Assembly: GCF_030813355.1 (NCBI RefSeq)
Contig: NZ_JAUSUD010000004.1
Coordinates: 212,954-276,953, forward strand
Source of the DNA: Metabacillus malikii
GTDB lineage: Bacteria; Bacillota; Bacilli; Bacillales; Bacillaceae
Length of the DNA: 64,000 nucleotides
Reading direction: 5' to 3'
Below are positions 44,665 through 53,390 of this stretch, one piece after another. The position numbers and the translations under genes were made by a program. Position 1 is the stretch's first letter, and each line of letters opens with the position of its first letter. The notes beneath the pieces are model-generated. The model saw only the letters and a list, made by a program, of their open reading frames with translations, did no database searches and had not been told where the DNA came from.

Positions 44665-45144
44665 TTACGTATTGTAGTTTTTAAGTTGTCTTTTGTTTAT
44701 TTTCTCATATAATAGTTGAAAACCATATAATAATGTAGCTTCGATTAAAAATGTTACTGACATGTTTAATTTTGATAGCTTCACAAGTGACATATAGCCA
44801 ATTTTTTTAAACCAATCCAATAATAGATACGTAAAGATACTGTCGATTATCGCATTTGTTATAAAATATCGTATAAAATTGCCGTACGTGTATTTCATTA
44901 TCCAAAGCGATCCGACGAAAAATGGTCCGATTAGAAGTGGGATTGCACCTAATGCATTTGGTTTTATATTGTAATGGAACCGCCACCATTTTTTCCGTTC
45001 AGCGAGTAGACTTTCTCCAAAAAGGTAGAAAAACATGCAAATTGATGCAGGGAGGAATCTTTTTATTGTGTTACGCTTTAGAAATGGTAATGTTAACCAT
45101 GGTAGGACAGTCATGAGGATGATGAGTTTATCTCTTTTAATCAT
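44665..45144 (-). CDS. Hypothetical membrane protein
   Basis: A 159-residue protein with about four hydrophobic segments (7-22, 29-45, 66-86, 127-147). KKWWRFHYNIKPNALGAIPLL and YTYGNFIRYFITNAIIDSIFTYLLLDW are distinctive. AAAGGTGG precedes the ATG. The gene lies 25 bases before the methyltransferase gene. It looks like a conserved Bacillus family but I cannot name it. Confidence 0.65.
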   Translation of the reverse strand: MIKRDKLIILMTVLPWLTLPFLKRNTIKRFLPASICMFFYLFGESLLAERKKWWRFHYNIKPNALGAIPLLIGPFFVGSLWIMKYTYGNFIRYFITNAIIDSIFTYLLLDWFKKIGYMSLVKLSKLNMSVTFLIEATLLYGFQLLYEKINKRQLKNYNT

Positions 45145-45151
45145 TATGAAA

Positions 45152-45193
45152 CAACCACCTTTTGGTATTGATATAGATATTTTTCCAAAAGGT
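45152..45193 (-). terminator. Hairpin after the GNAT remnant
   Basis: ACCTTTTGG and CCAAAAGGT enclose a long AT-rich loop. It lies about 60 bases after the stop of the GNAT remnant. The T-run is weak. Confidence 0.5.
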
Positions 45194-45255
45194 ATAAATC
45201 ATATACTAAAGCTTTATATGAAAGAGGAATGGAGAGCCAATATTTCTCGCAAATA

Positions 45256-45660
45256 TTACGTAGTTCCACTCTCAAAATCATATAGCAGTTTCATTTTTGT
45301 TCCTTTACCGTTCTGAAATCCGTTTGTTTGATAAAATTTCAATGATTTATCAAACTCTGGTAAAGGTGGAGTGGCTACTTCAATACGTTTCCATCCGATT
45401 TGCTTTCCATATGTTGTGGCTTCAGCTAATAGCTTTGCACCAATTTTGTTTGAACGATAATCGGGATGAACATATAATTCTTGAATGATGCCAAATTCAC
45501 CGCCGGCATATAAAGAATAGCTTGTAGTGATTGAGATAAAGCCTACGATTTTATTGTTTTCTACTGCTACAAAGACCTTGTAAATGTTATGTTCTAAATA
45601 TTGATTGCATCGTTGTAATGATTCTGAATTTGGTGGAAGAGTTGTTTTTTCCTGGCAATG
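45256..45660 (-). pseudogene. GNAT acetyltransferase lacking its start
   Basis: An open frame of about 134 codons with no usable start codon. It reads LEHNIYKVFVAVENNKIVGF, then GGEFGIIQELYVHPDYRSNKIGAKLL (acetyl-CoA loop) and KSLKFYQTNGFQNGKGTKM to TAA. The first 20-30 residues of the family are missing. The 5' break lies about 75 bases from copy 2 of the GC-rich repeat, so loss of the start may be tied to that insertion. Confidence 0.75.
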
Positions 45661-45735
45661 TCACAATTTTTTTTAGTTATTATTCTATTAATTTCTTATT
45701 GTAACCAATATTGCTTTTTACATAGTTGTCGTTTT

Positions 45736-45927
45736 GGGTTGATTTCCGCTGCAGTACTCGCTTTCCGCGGGGTGTGTGCTGAGCCTCCTCGGCTTAAGCC
45801 TGCGGGGTCTCACCTCTCCCACGCATCCCGCAGGAGTCTCGCACTTCCGCTCCAATCAACCCTTAATATAAATAGTAGAAGAAAACTATCTACTATAGCA
45901 ATAATTTTTTGTTATGGACTTTTTACA
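45736..45927 (-). mobile_element. Degraded copy 2 of the 276-bp element
   Basis: Only the GC-rich core is preserved (45736-45862), in minus orientation. It is bounded by the outer stem GGGTTGATT / AATCAACCC, which is perfectly complementary but different in sequence from the other copies. A degenerate end (GGACTTTTTACAAC, 45913-45926) is visible on one side; the palindrome arms and 9-bp repeats are gone. An older insertion than the other three. Confidence 0.8.
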
Positions 45928-45947
45928 ACATAGAGCAAAAAAGTTAT

Positions 45948-46093
45948 CTAGTAATTATGTACACAGCTCATTACTGTGTCTCCAAATGTCCTTACGTCTT
46001 CTAGATAATCATATCCTTCTGGTGAGCCGTAGCTATTGAACGTTGGAATACAGGAGTGAACTCGTATGACTTTTTAGTTTTGAGTTGTAACAT
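45948..46093 (-). pseudogene. Unrecognised gene remnant next to element copy 2
   Basis: A GTGGGGG site precedes ATG (46093), giving MLQLKTKKSYEFTPVF. After a frame change the coding-like sequence NSYGSPEGYDYLEDVRTFGD runs to TAG at 45948. This stop lies where the 5' end of element copy 2 would be expected from the intact copies. I read it as a gene cut by the insertion; the family is unknown. Confidence 0.35.
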
Positions 46094-46145
46094 GTTGTAC
46101 CCCCACTAGATTCAATCTTTATATAATAGATTAATAGTTCGTCTA

Positions 46146-46177
46146 AAAAGGCGATACCTCTGAAATGAAGTATCGCA
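46146..46177 (-). terminator. Terminator of the DnaA-domain gene
   Basis: On the minus strand GCGATACTTC and GGTATCGC pair around a loop and are followed by CTTTTT. It lies 6 bases after the stop. Confidence 0.85.
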
Positions 46178-46182
46178 ATTAC

Positions 46183-46464
46183 TTATAGAAATGATGCAAA
46201 TGAATTAGTTGAGTTCTTATCACTTTTTGAGGTGATGAGTATGTCAACGTCTTCTGCAAATTGTATTTTCACAGTGTTATGAATAATCGCTGAGTAGTTC
46301 TTTCTAATCCAATCGGAAGCAAACTCATTTGCAGCATAAATGATGATTTTTCCATTTGAATCACGTTCAAGACTTATTACTTTAAACCATGTGTTATATG
46401 CATTCGTGCTAATCTCGTTTTTAACCGTATCTAATACTTTTGTTAATAATTCTTTGTTTTCCAT
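46183..46464 (-). CDS. Free-standing DnaA N-terminal (domain I) protein
   Basis: A 93-residue protein that aligns with only the first 80 or so residues of DnaA. EISTNAYNTWFKVISLERD corresponds to the helix with the conserved Trp, and IIIYAANEFASDWIRKNY to the APNEFARDWLE segment of B. subtilis DnaA. The AAA+ and DNA-binding domains are absent, and the protein ends with a polar Ser/Asn tail. AGGGGAC lies before the ATG and a terminator follows, so it is a designed small gene rather than a truncated one. Domain I mediates DnaA self-interaction and binding of partners such as SirA and DnaD, so a modulatory role is possible. Confidence 0.82.
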   Translation of the reverse strand: MENKELLTKVLDTVKNEISTNAYNTWFKVISLERDSNGKIIIYAANEFASDWIRKNYSAIIHNTVKIQFAEDVDILITSKSDKNSTNSFASFL

Positions 46465-46580
46465 GTTAAAGTCCCCCTATAATTACAAATAATGACATAA
46501 TCATATCATATCATGATGTTAATAACTTCATCTATATTGAAGAAATATAAAATTCTAGTAGTTGACAATTTGCTAGAAGC

Positions 46581-47180
46581 CTATTTAAACGGGAAGCTGA
46601 ATTTGTAACCGACATAGTAAACTAATTCACGCAGGAAAAATGGGATTTGGCTTTTAACAGTTTTGTAAGCAGATGTTTGTGTTGGTGATGAGTAGATTTC
46701 TTCGATTCCGATTGTTTTGGCCATGAGCATTGCTCGTTTCATATGTAATGGGTCACTTACAATTGTAAATGTATTGAGGTCTTTTTCGCTTGCGATTTCA
46801 TGTGCATATATTAAGTTTTCTTCAGTGATTTTCGACTTTGTTTCGATTAGAATATCATCCGGGTGAACATCGTGTTTGATAGCATATGCTTTTGCTACTT
46901 CGGCCTCTGAAACATGACTACCCTTGCCCTTTCCACCTGTGAAGATAATCTTTTCTACATAATCGTTTTCATATAGTGTAATCGCATGAGTGATTCTTTC
47001 GCGAAAAACAGGTGAAGGTTCGTCGTGCCAGACAGCTGCTCCAAGGACGATTGCAGCATCGGTTTGAACGAATTGGTTTTGTTTACTGAAGGACCAAATG
47101 CTTATAGCTGAATGAATGATGAAAATGAAAAAACTAATCAACAGGATGATGACTAGTCTTAATAAGGACTTTCGGGTCAC
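46581..47180 (-). CDS. YdcF/DUF218 family membrane protein
   Basis: A 199-residue protein: N-terminal anchor (about 7-28), then the DUF218 fold with TDAAIVLGAAVWHDEPSPVF, IIFTGGKGKGSHVSEAEVA and FTIVSDPLHMKRAMLMA. Family members (YdcF/SanA-like) are thought to act at the cell envelope. The start is GTG at 47180 with AAAGGATTG upstream. Monocistronic. Confidence 0.9.
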   Translation of the reverse strand: MTRKSLLRLVIILLISFFIFIIHSAISIWSFSKQNQFVQTDAAIVLGAAVWHDEPSPVFRERITHAITLYENDYVEKIIFTGGKGKGSHVSEAEVAKAYAIKHDVHPDDILIETKSKITEENLIYAHEIASEKDLNTFTIVSDPLHMKRAMLMAKTIGIEEIYSSPTQTSAYKTVKSQIPFFLRELVYYVGYKFSFPFK

Positions 47181-47345
47181 TATCTATCAATCCTTTGCTT
47201 TAATAAACTGTTAACTATCTTAGATTAAAAGAGTTGGTACTATTTTATCTAAACTCTTGCGAACTTACAGCCTAATATGTACTTATACTTCTGTGGATAA
47301 TCAAGCTAGGTTTGATGAATTAATAAATAGCCCCGCTAGCACGTC

Positions 47346-47867
47346 TTATTCTGATTTTGTTGAATATGTTTGATCAAGCTGTTCATTGAGGAACTTTGCT
47401 TGAGCCATAAATGAATTGAAATCAGCGTTTATAGTCATTCTAAAACCTAAACCAGCTTCTCGAAGTGTTTGTCGCAAGTCTACTAATGCTTTTTTATCTT
47501 GTTCTGTTACCGAAGCTAAAGTGTATTGCTCATCATTCGGGTATTGACTTAAGTTATATGATAATCGTTCTAGAATTCTTTTGTCTTCGTTTGAAAGTTT
47601 CCCTAATTGTGTACCAGTAGTCGTTCCTAGTGTTATTCCGTTTAGCACTTCTCCGAGCTCTGCTGTGACAATGTTCGGTTCTGACCAATGGTTGTCAATT
47701 TGGTGCGCAATGACCCCTTCTAGTTCAACTAAATTTTGTTGGATTTCCGTCAAAACTACTTGCTCTTTGACGAAATTCATTTTGATGATTCCCCATGCAA
47801 CAAAACCAATAAGCAGAACATTTACAGTGATTGATAATGTCATGATTAGTTTGATTTTTTGACTCAT
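47346..47867 (-). CDS. Membrane-anchored hypothetical protein
   Basis: A 173-residue protein with an N-terminal anchor (about 7-28) and a polar helical outer part (VVLTEIQQNLVELEGVIAHQ, EDKRILERLSYNLSQY). AAAGGACG precedes the ATG. Family not recognised. Confidence 0.65.
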   Translation of the reverse strand: MSQKIKLIMTLSITVNVLLIGFVAWGIIKMNFVKEQVVLTEIQQNLVELEGVIAHQIDNHWSEPNIVTAELGEVLNGITLGTTTGTQLGKLSNEDKRILERLSYNLSQYPNDEQYTLASVTEQDKKALVDLRQTLREAGLGFRMTINADFNSFMAQAKFLNEQLDQTYSTKSE

Positions 47868-47946
47868 GTTATCGTCCTTTACCTTCTATGTAATGTTGGA
47901 AAACTATTGGACTATTTTTTCAACTTATTATCTTCGATTTTGAACG

Positions 47947-48415
47947 TTAAGGTAAATCTACAGTTTTATGAAACGATATACCTAGATATTTGTAATTTAT
48001 ATGAAGCTTATTAACTTCTTCATTGTGAAAAACGGTAACTGCTTTTATTTCATCTTCTTTTGTGGCAGTCCCATTATCATATTTTTCATATAGAGCAGAC
48101 GGTGATGTTCCTGTTTTTATCGTTGTTTTATCTATATCTATTAATTGATATGCTTTCGCGCCTTCATCGGATTCATCGCTTGCTAAAATATAACCTTTTA
48201 AAGCGTTACTGACTTGTAATTTTGCACTTCTAGGTGTTCCCCCGTTATTTACAGAAATATTAGTGATTGTAATATTTGCAAAGCCTTGATTACCGATACT
48301 TGCAAGACCTGTTGTTTTGTTTATACTTGATTCAACTGAACCTATTTCTTTAAAGATACAAGGTACTGAATGTTATAGATAGTAATAATAGAGGAAGCCA
48401 ATGTTTCATTTTCAA
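47947..48415 (-). pseudogene. Lipoprotein gene with a frameshift after the signal peptide
   Basis: TTG start (48415) behind GAGGGG gives the signal sequence MKMKHWLPLLLLSITFST, then TAA after a few codons. One base on, another frame reads CIFKEIGSVESSINKTTGLA and continues for about 130 codons (TITNISVNNGGTPRSAKLQV, IDIDKTTIKTGTSPSALYEK) to TAA at 47947. Removing a single T near 48362-48365 would place the Cys right after the signal peptide as a lipobox. The mature part resembles the beta-sandwich of DUF4352-like surface proteins. No product expected unless the shift is corrected. Confidence 0.7.
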
Positions 48416-48529
48416 TAAATTATCCCCTCTAGATTATTTCTTAGTTTACAATATTTTATTGAATTTTCACACTTTTTATATGAAAATATTTTTATATAGG
48501 TAAGATTGTTAGATTGCGAGGTGATGAAT

Positions 48530-49153
48530 ATGGAGCTTGTAACAATTCTATCTTTTTTAGGGGCTGCAATTGCGCTTACCCTTATGCCAGGGCCGGATAA
48601 CCTCTTTACTTTAGCGCAGAGTATTGCAAAAGGAAAATATGCGGGGATTTATACGACACTCGGGTTATGTACTGGGTTGGTCGGTCATATTACGGCTGCT
48701 GCGATCGGTATTTCAGCAGTAATTTACCAATCAGCGTTTGCATTTACAGTAGTGAAATATGCAGGTGCTGCTTACTTGTTATTTTTAGCCTATAAGTCGT
48801 TTAGAGACAAAGGATCAAGTTTTGAATTGCGTAACGAGGACGATTTAGATTATAAATCTTTATACAAAAAAGGTGTGATTATGAATCTCTTAAATCCTAA
48901 GGTTTCGTTATTTTTTCTCGCTTTCTTTCCACAGTTTATTTCTTTTGAGAATGGGAATGTATCGCTCCAAATGCTCGTGTTAGGTAGCCTTTTTCTAGTC
49001 CAGACTTTTGTGATTTTTTCATTGTTAAGCGTCTTTGCTGGAAAAGTTGGTGAATTTCTACGGCATCATCCGACATTGTCTAAAAAGATTAACGTGATTC
49101 AAGGGGCGCTGTTTACTTTTATAGGATTCAAGATTGTGTCCAGTCAGAAATAA
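48530..49153 (+). CDS. LysE family exporter
   Basis: A 207-residue amino-acid/metabolite exporter with about six membrane segments. LTLMPGPDNLFTLAQSIAKGK is the family signature near the N-terminus, and KKGVIMNLLNPKVSLFFLAFFPQF precedes the C-terminal helices. The start is the ATG at 48530 with GAGGTGATG upstream. On the plus strand, followed by a small membrane protein gene. Substrate unknown. Confidence 0.92.
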   Translation: MELVTILSFLGAAIALTLMPGPDNLFTLAQSIAKGKYAGIYTTLGLCTGLVGHITAAAIGISAVIYQSAFAFTVVKYAGAAYLLFLAYKSFRDKGSSFELRNEDDLDYKSLYKKGVIMNLLNPKVSLFFLAFFPQFISFENGNVSLQMLVLGSLFLVQTFVIFSLLSVFAGKVGEFLRHHPTLSKKINVIQGALFTFIGFKIVSSQK

Positions 49154-49219
49154 AAATATGTGAGTAGTGTCATGCTACTCCTTTAAACATTTTGTTAGAC
49201 GTGGATGGAGGGTTTTCTT

Positions 49220-49543
49220 ATGGGTGTATTGATTTCCGTGATTATCATAAGTTTAGTTGTATCTACAACGACTTGTTTATGGTGCCTTCAGAGGAGGAAG
49301 TATATGTGGTTGGGAATGGTCGCCGGCTTTATTATTAATTCTATGATTCTATCAGTTTCGGCTTATTTCCTTTATCAAACAGATGTTCAAGTGTTTCACA
49401 AGCAGACTGAAGGTTTATTTGACAGTTTAGGGATTTTCGTGCTCGTCTATTTTATTCCTATTAACACTTTCATCAACTTTGTGATTTTAAAAGTTGTGAA
49501 GATAGATTCCCCCTTTTTATTTAGGGGAAATCGAGATAAATAA
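49220..49543 (+). CDS. Small membrane protein, three hydrophobic segments
   Basis: A 107-residue protein with hydrophobic stretches at about 3-22, 27-50 and 69-92. The start is the ATG at 49220 with GGAGG 8 bases upstream; that site itself lies within the earlier in-frame ATG codon at 49205. Likely co-transcribed with lysE, 66 bases upstream. Not recognised. Confidence 0.65.
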   Translation: MGVLISVIIISLVVSTTTCLWCLQRRKYMWLGMVAGFIINSMILSVSAYFLYQTDVQVFHKQTEGLFDSLGIFVLVYFIPINTFINFVILKVVKIDSPFLFRGNRDK

Positions 49544-49570
49544 ATAACGCTTCCACTTTCCTTTCCTAAG

Positions 49571-49873
49571 CTATATCTGCTTCATCCATAAATATTTATT
49601 ACGCCCAAAAGTGATGTACCATAAATTAATGAAGGCTTGGTACCCGTTTAGGCCACCACATTGAAAGTTTAGTGTCTCATCTTCCTTGATTTCAAACTCG
49701 AACTTTTCACTTCTGCACCAATCAATTTTAAGGTATAGCGTATGTATACCGGGTTTTAACGGGTACTGAAAAGTTTCTTTTTGTCTAATCGTGCCAACCT
49801 CTTCCTCATTCACAATTACTTTGTATGATCTGAATTTATCCGACCAGCTTGCTTCTCGTTGAATATTTATCAT
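49571..49873 (-). CDS. Hypothetical beta-rich (PEGA-like) protein
   Basis: A 100-residue protein: NIQREASWSDKFRSYKVIVN, then EVGTIRQKETFQYPLKPGIH and LYLKIDWCRSEKFEFE with an FQCGG turn. The pattern (position-dependent strand with PGxHxLxLKxDWCxS) is known in small conserved bacterial proteins of unknown function. AGGGGAAC precedes the ATG. Confidence 0.7.
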   Translation of the reverse strand: MINIQREASWSDKFRSYKVIVNEEEVGTIRQKETFQYPLKPGIHTLYLKIDWCRSEKFEFEIKEDETLNFQCGGLNGYQAFINLWYITFGRNKYLWMKQI

Positions 49874-49974
49874 GTTTGTTCCCCTTTTCTCTATGAATGT
49901 ATTTTACTAGGTAGTCCTTACATGTATATACGCAGTTAGTGGCAGAAAGTTTCTGACCTTATTACCTGTTGAAA

Positions 49975-50967
49975 TTATTCAAAGATTATATCCTTTCGAT
50001 GCAAAATACGCTCTCGTTTTTTCTTAACTCGGGACACTTTATCAATCTCGTAATAATTGTCTATTACTAGTTCAATTTCATTCACATTTGTGTTGAGTAT
50101 TTTGGGACTATATTTTTCAACATATGGATCGTTGCCTATTGCAGCACATTTATCCATCGTATCTAAAGCTACTAGACTAAGTGGCCGTCCTATCTCTAGC
50201 CAGTTTCTCATTCTCTCCCATGTCGGAAAGCATAAAGCTGCTAATCTTCCCCAATTATCATGAAACGCGTTACAGTTGGCTTCAATCCAATCAAGCACTT
50301 CAGTTGAGCGGAATCTATGTAAACAAGAGAATACGGACATTTGTCGTTCTTTTTCGTTAAATGATTGTAATTGTTCGAAAACATATTTCAAGCCTTCTTT
50401 AGTTGGTATGCAGCTTGCTGTTGCCCAAGACAATTGGACCAAGAGATTTTTATTATAATCTTGCCAGAGTACTTTCACCCATTCAGATGCGATGTCATCA
50501 AGAACCTCTGCGACAATTTCTAGCATCCTTGCTTTTACCTCAACATTAGTAGTCTGATAGAAGCGTGTTTTGACACTATTTAATAGAGACACATTATCAT
50601 GTTTGCTCAAAGCTTGGCGTAATTCATCTTCTATGTACCATCTTGTTATCGTGAAATTCACTAGCTGTTCCAAATCGTGTTGTACATCCTCCAGTAATGG
50701 TGCCATATCATCAACAGATACGTCTACTTCTTCTTCTGGTTGTGTAGCTTCACCATTTTCTTCGTAAAAATCATCGTGTAGTAGGAATTTATTAGGCGAG
50801 TGGATTACGGCTAAGTTATACCATTCAATTGGTTTGAGTGAATATTTTATTAAACGTTCATGACAACTATGACAGAGCCTGTATGGTTGGTTTTCATCAT
50901 CGGAGTGATCTTTAATGCTTGTAGGATTGGTTTTACAGGCTTGGCATAGTTCTGTTAGTTGATTCAA
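49975..50967 (-). CDS. Zinc-ribbon protein with helical repeats
   Basis: A 330-residue cytosolic protein. The N-terminus has two CxxC pairs (CQACK and CHSCHERL), a probable zinc ribbon, followed by an acidic linker. Residues about 95-300 are helical (QALSKHDNVSLLNSVKTRFY, VFEQLQSFNEKERQMSVFSC), suggesting HEAT/ARM-like repeats. The start is TTG at 50967 with AAAGGAAAG upstream. Function unknown. Confidence 0.72.
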   Translation of the reverse strand: MNQLTELCQACKTNPTSIKDHSDDENQPYRLCHSCHERLIKYSLKPIEWYNLAVIHSPNKFLLHDDFYEENGEATQPEEEVDVSVDDMAPLLEDVQHDLEQLVNFTITRWYIEDELRQALSKHDNVSLLNSVKTRFYQTTNVEVKARMLEIVAEVLDDIASEWVKVLWQDYNKNLLVQLSWATASCIPTKEGLKYVFEQLQSFNEKERQMSVFSCLHRFRSTEVLDWIEANCNAFHDNWGRLAALCFPTWERMRNWLEIGRPLSLVALDTMDKCAAIGNDPYVEKYSPKILNTNVNEIELVIDNYYEIDKVSRVKKKRERILHRKDIIFE

Positions 50968-51151
50968 AGTTATCTTTCCTTTGCTTATAGTAGTATATTG
51001 CCGGATAAACGTTCTATCAATATTGGGCCTAGTAGTTGGCTATTTATAACACTTTATTAACTACTAAGCTATTTTTTAAGTTCTATCCATATTTGAACTA
51101 TGCGAAGATATAAGACCTATCAATTTTTTTCGACCTCACCTTTCCTCTTTA

Positions 51152-51180
51152 AGAAGCATAGGAACCGTCCCTATGCTTCC
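51152..51180. repeat. 29-bp dispersed palindrome at the AraC stop codon
   Basis: GAAGCATAGG and CCTATGCTTC give an extended 10-bp stem around AACCGT, the most symmetric copy in the window. On the minus strand it starts at the G of the AraC-type gene's TAG stop. Confidence 0.9.
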
Positions 51181-52061
51181 TACAACGTTTGTCGCAGTTT
51201 CTGGATGTCTCGTATTGGCGATTGACCGAACTTGCGGCTGTATTCTCTACTGAAATGGGATGGGCTTTCATATCCTACTTGAAATGCTGCTTCGGCTGCT
51301 TCTAGGTTTTCTGTTAATAATAGCCGACGTGCTTCTTGGAGTCTGAGTTGTTTTTGGTATTGGATCGGGCTCATCCCTGTCACTTTCTTAAAATAGCTGT
51401 AAAACGATGATGGACTCATATTGGCTTCCTTTGCTAATTCTTCCACTTTCAAAGCTTTTGTAAAGTCATTGTTCAGCTGTTCGATTACCTTTGCAATTCT
51501 CTGTGATTGGCTGCCTACAAGAGCAACACGTCTCAATGTATAATTGTGGTCATTTTGGAATAACCGGTAAATGATTTCGCGTTGGACACTAGCAGCAAGG
51601 ACAGGTATGTCTTCTGGAGTGTCCAGCAACTTTATAAGGCGTAAGATTGCTTCAAGTAGCGAATCACTTATCGGCGTTATCTCAAGTCCGCGTCCTGATG
51701 TGTGTGTTGATTTAGTTTGCTTAGCCGATTGAAGGACTTCAAACATCTGTCTCATATCAAGCGGTATATGTACACTAAGATACGGTTCTTCTTGTGAAGC
51801 TTTTATGACCTGACCTGTGATTGGCAAATGAACAGAAGCAGTTAAGTAACTCGCTGAATCATATTGATAACTTTCTTCTCCAAGCATCACTACTTTTGAC
51901 CCTTGTGCTATGACACATAGCGAAGGTTCATACACAGTATGAATAGGCTCGGACGTTTGTGAAGTTTTTATAAAGCGCAAACCTGGTATTTCCGTTTCAT
52001 GTGTACCATCCGTTTTCGCAAGCCTCTCGATTAACTCGACTAATTCGTTGGATTGGTTCAT
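51180..52061 (-). CDS. AraC family transcriptional regulator
   Basis: A 293-residue regulator. Residues about 15-170 form the AraC N-terminal (cupin-like) domain typical of PF06719 proteins; residues about 190-290 hold two HTH motifs (LKVEELAKEANMSPSSFYSYF and AAEAAFQVGYESPSHFSREY). The start is the ATG at 52061 with GGGGGGAT upstream. It is transcribed away from the Atu4866-SDR pair and probably controls them, a common arrangement. Confidence 0.9.
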   Translation of the reverse strand: MNQSNELVELIERLAKTDGTHETEIPGLRFIKTSQTSEPIHTVYEPSLCVIAQGSKVVMLGEESYQYDSASYLTASVHLPITGQVIKASQEEPYLSVHIPLDMRQMFEVLQSAKQTKSTHTSGRGLEITPISDSLLEAILRLIKLLDTPEDIPVLAASVQREIIYRLFQNDHNYTLRRVALVGSQSQRIAKVIEQLNNDFTKALKVEELAKEANMSPSSFYSYFKKVTGMSPIQYQKQLRLQEARRLLLTENLEAAEAAFQVGYESPSHFSREYSRKFGQSPIRDIQKLRQTL

Positions 52062-52224
52062 GGAATATCCCCCCACTTTTTCCTATAAATGCTTTGTGAA
52101 CTTTTTTCATTTTATATCGCTTTGGAGGATTAGGCAATCATTGTGTATCATCCGGCTACCGTCTGCTATTTATATCAGTTCATAATAAAGCTGTGTTCAA
52201 CAATATCGATTGGAGGTTAAGGAG

Positions 52225-52605
52225 TTGATTAAGTTTTTGTTATTGGCTCTTTTGTTTGGAATTGTGAATTCACAATCAGGCCAAGAACCAACTACAGGCT
52301 TCCACTTACACACGAAGGGAGAAAGTGATATGAAAAAAGAACATGAAGCTTCACATCCGTATGTTGGTATGTGGGTGACTGAGGATGGATATATTCGGCA
52401 TGAGCTGCTCACAAACGGTAGGTATGATGAGGCACGTGGGGAACGTAATAGTGCTTATCAAGGTAGTTATACAGTCACAGGAAATCATATAGAGTATGTC
52501 GATGATACAGGGTTTTCAGCTGACGGTGATTTTGTAAACGGAGTCCTCTACCATGCAGGAATGGTGCTATATCGAGAAGAACAGTATGAAGGGAGTAAGG
52601 AATGA
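52225..52605 (+). CDS. Atu4866-domain protein
   Basis: About 126 residues with an N-terminal hydrophobic stretch (2-15) and a conserved domain: HPYVGMWVTEDGYIRHEL, then NGRYDEARGERNSAYQGSYT and ADGDFVNGVLYHAGMVLYRE. This is the family named after Agrobacterium Atu4866, which binds small ligands in a beta barrel. Two starts are possible: TTG at 52225 (GGAGG 8 bases upstream), which adds the hydrophobic lead, or ATG at 52330 (GGGAG upstream), which gives a purely soluble protein of 91 residues. Its stop overlaps the SDR start (ATGA). Confidence 0.82.
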   Translation: MIKFLLLALLFGIVNSQSGQEPTTGFHLHTKGESDMKKEHEASHPYVGMWVTEDGYIRHELLTNGRYDEARGERNSAYQGSYTVTGNHIEYVDDTGFSADGDFVNGVLYHAGMVLYREEQYEGSKE

Positions 52606-53336
52606 TGTCAGGTATTAATGGTAAGGTAGTTGTTATTACAGGTGCAAGTAGTGGAATCGGGGAAGCAACGGCACGACTGCTTGCAAGTCAAGGTGCTAAT
52701 GTTGTTATAGGTGCACGGCGATTAGAAAAATTAGAGAAATTAGCAGCAGAGATTCGTGCTGAAGGTGGTACTATAGCCACCCAACAACTCGATGTGACAA
52801 AACTAGAGCAGATGGAGCAAATCATTAAATTAGCTGAGGAACAATTTGGACGAGTAGATGCCATTATCAATAATGCTGGGTTAATGCCACTTTCTCCATT
52901 GGAGGCTCTAAAAATTGAAGAATGGAATCGCATGATTGACGTCAATATTCGCGGCGTACTACACGGGATTGCCTCAGGAATTCCGGTTATGAAACAACAG
53001 GGCTTTGGTCATTTTATTAACATCGCCTCGATCGGCGCTTACGAGGTAAGCCCGACAGCTGCTGTATATTGTGCAACGAAATATGCCGTGCGAGCAATTA
53101 CTGAAGGTTTGCGAATAGAGCTAGCAGGGCAAGGGATTCGTGTCACGCTTGTATCACCAGGTGTAACTGAATCAGAGCTTGCTGAGACCATTTCAGATCA
53201 TGAAGCGAGGGAATTTATGAAGGAGTATCGTCGCATTGCACTACCGGCCACAGCGATTGCCCGCTCTATCCTATATGCGCTTGAGCAGCCGAGTGATGTT
53301 GATGTGAATGAAATGGTTGTGAGACCGGTTGTGTAG
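52602..53336 (+). CDS. SDR family oxidoreductase
   Basis: A 244-residue classical NADP-type short-chain dehydrogenase. VVITGASSGIGEATARLL is the cofactor loop with basic residues GARRLEK downstream, NNAG is intact, and the catalytic ASIGA...YCATKYAV is present, followed by LVSPGVTES. It overlaps the Atu4866 gene by ATGA. Related to YdfG-type hydroxy-acid dehydrogenases; substrate unknown. TAG stop is 2 bases from a palindromic repeat. Confidence 0.93.
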   Translation: MMSGINGKVVVITGASSGIGEATARLLASQGANVVIGARRLEKLEKLAAEIRAEGGTIATQQLDVTKLEQMEQIIKLAEEQFGRVDAIINNAGLMPLSPLEALKIEEWNRMIDVNIRGVLHGIASGIPVMKQQGFGHFINIASIGAYEVSPTAAVYCATKYAVRAITEGLRIELAGQGIRVTLVSPGVTESELAETISDHEAREFMKEYRRIALPATAIARSILYALEQPSDVDVNEMVVRPVV

Positions 53337-53338
53337 GA

Positions 53339-53367
53339 GGAAGCGAGGGGACGGTTCTTCTGCTTCC
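53339..53367. repeat. 29-bp dispersed palindrome after the SDR gene
   Basis: Opposite orientation to most copies (GGACGGTTC on the plus strand), but the same orientation relative to the plus-strand SDR gene, 2 bases after its TAG. Confidence 0.88.
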
Positions 53368-53390
53368 TAACGAAATTATAAATCAAATAT

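Noticed and set aside
45658..45933. 91-codon plus-strand ORF
   Set aside because: Same repeat-core translation as above on the other strand; not a gene.
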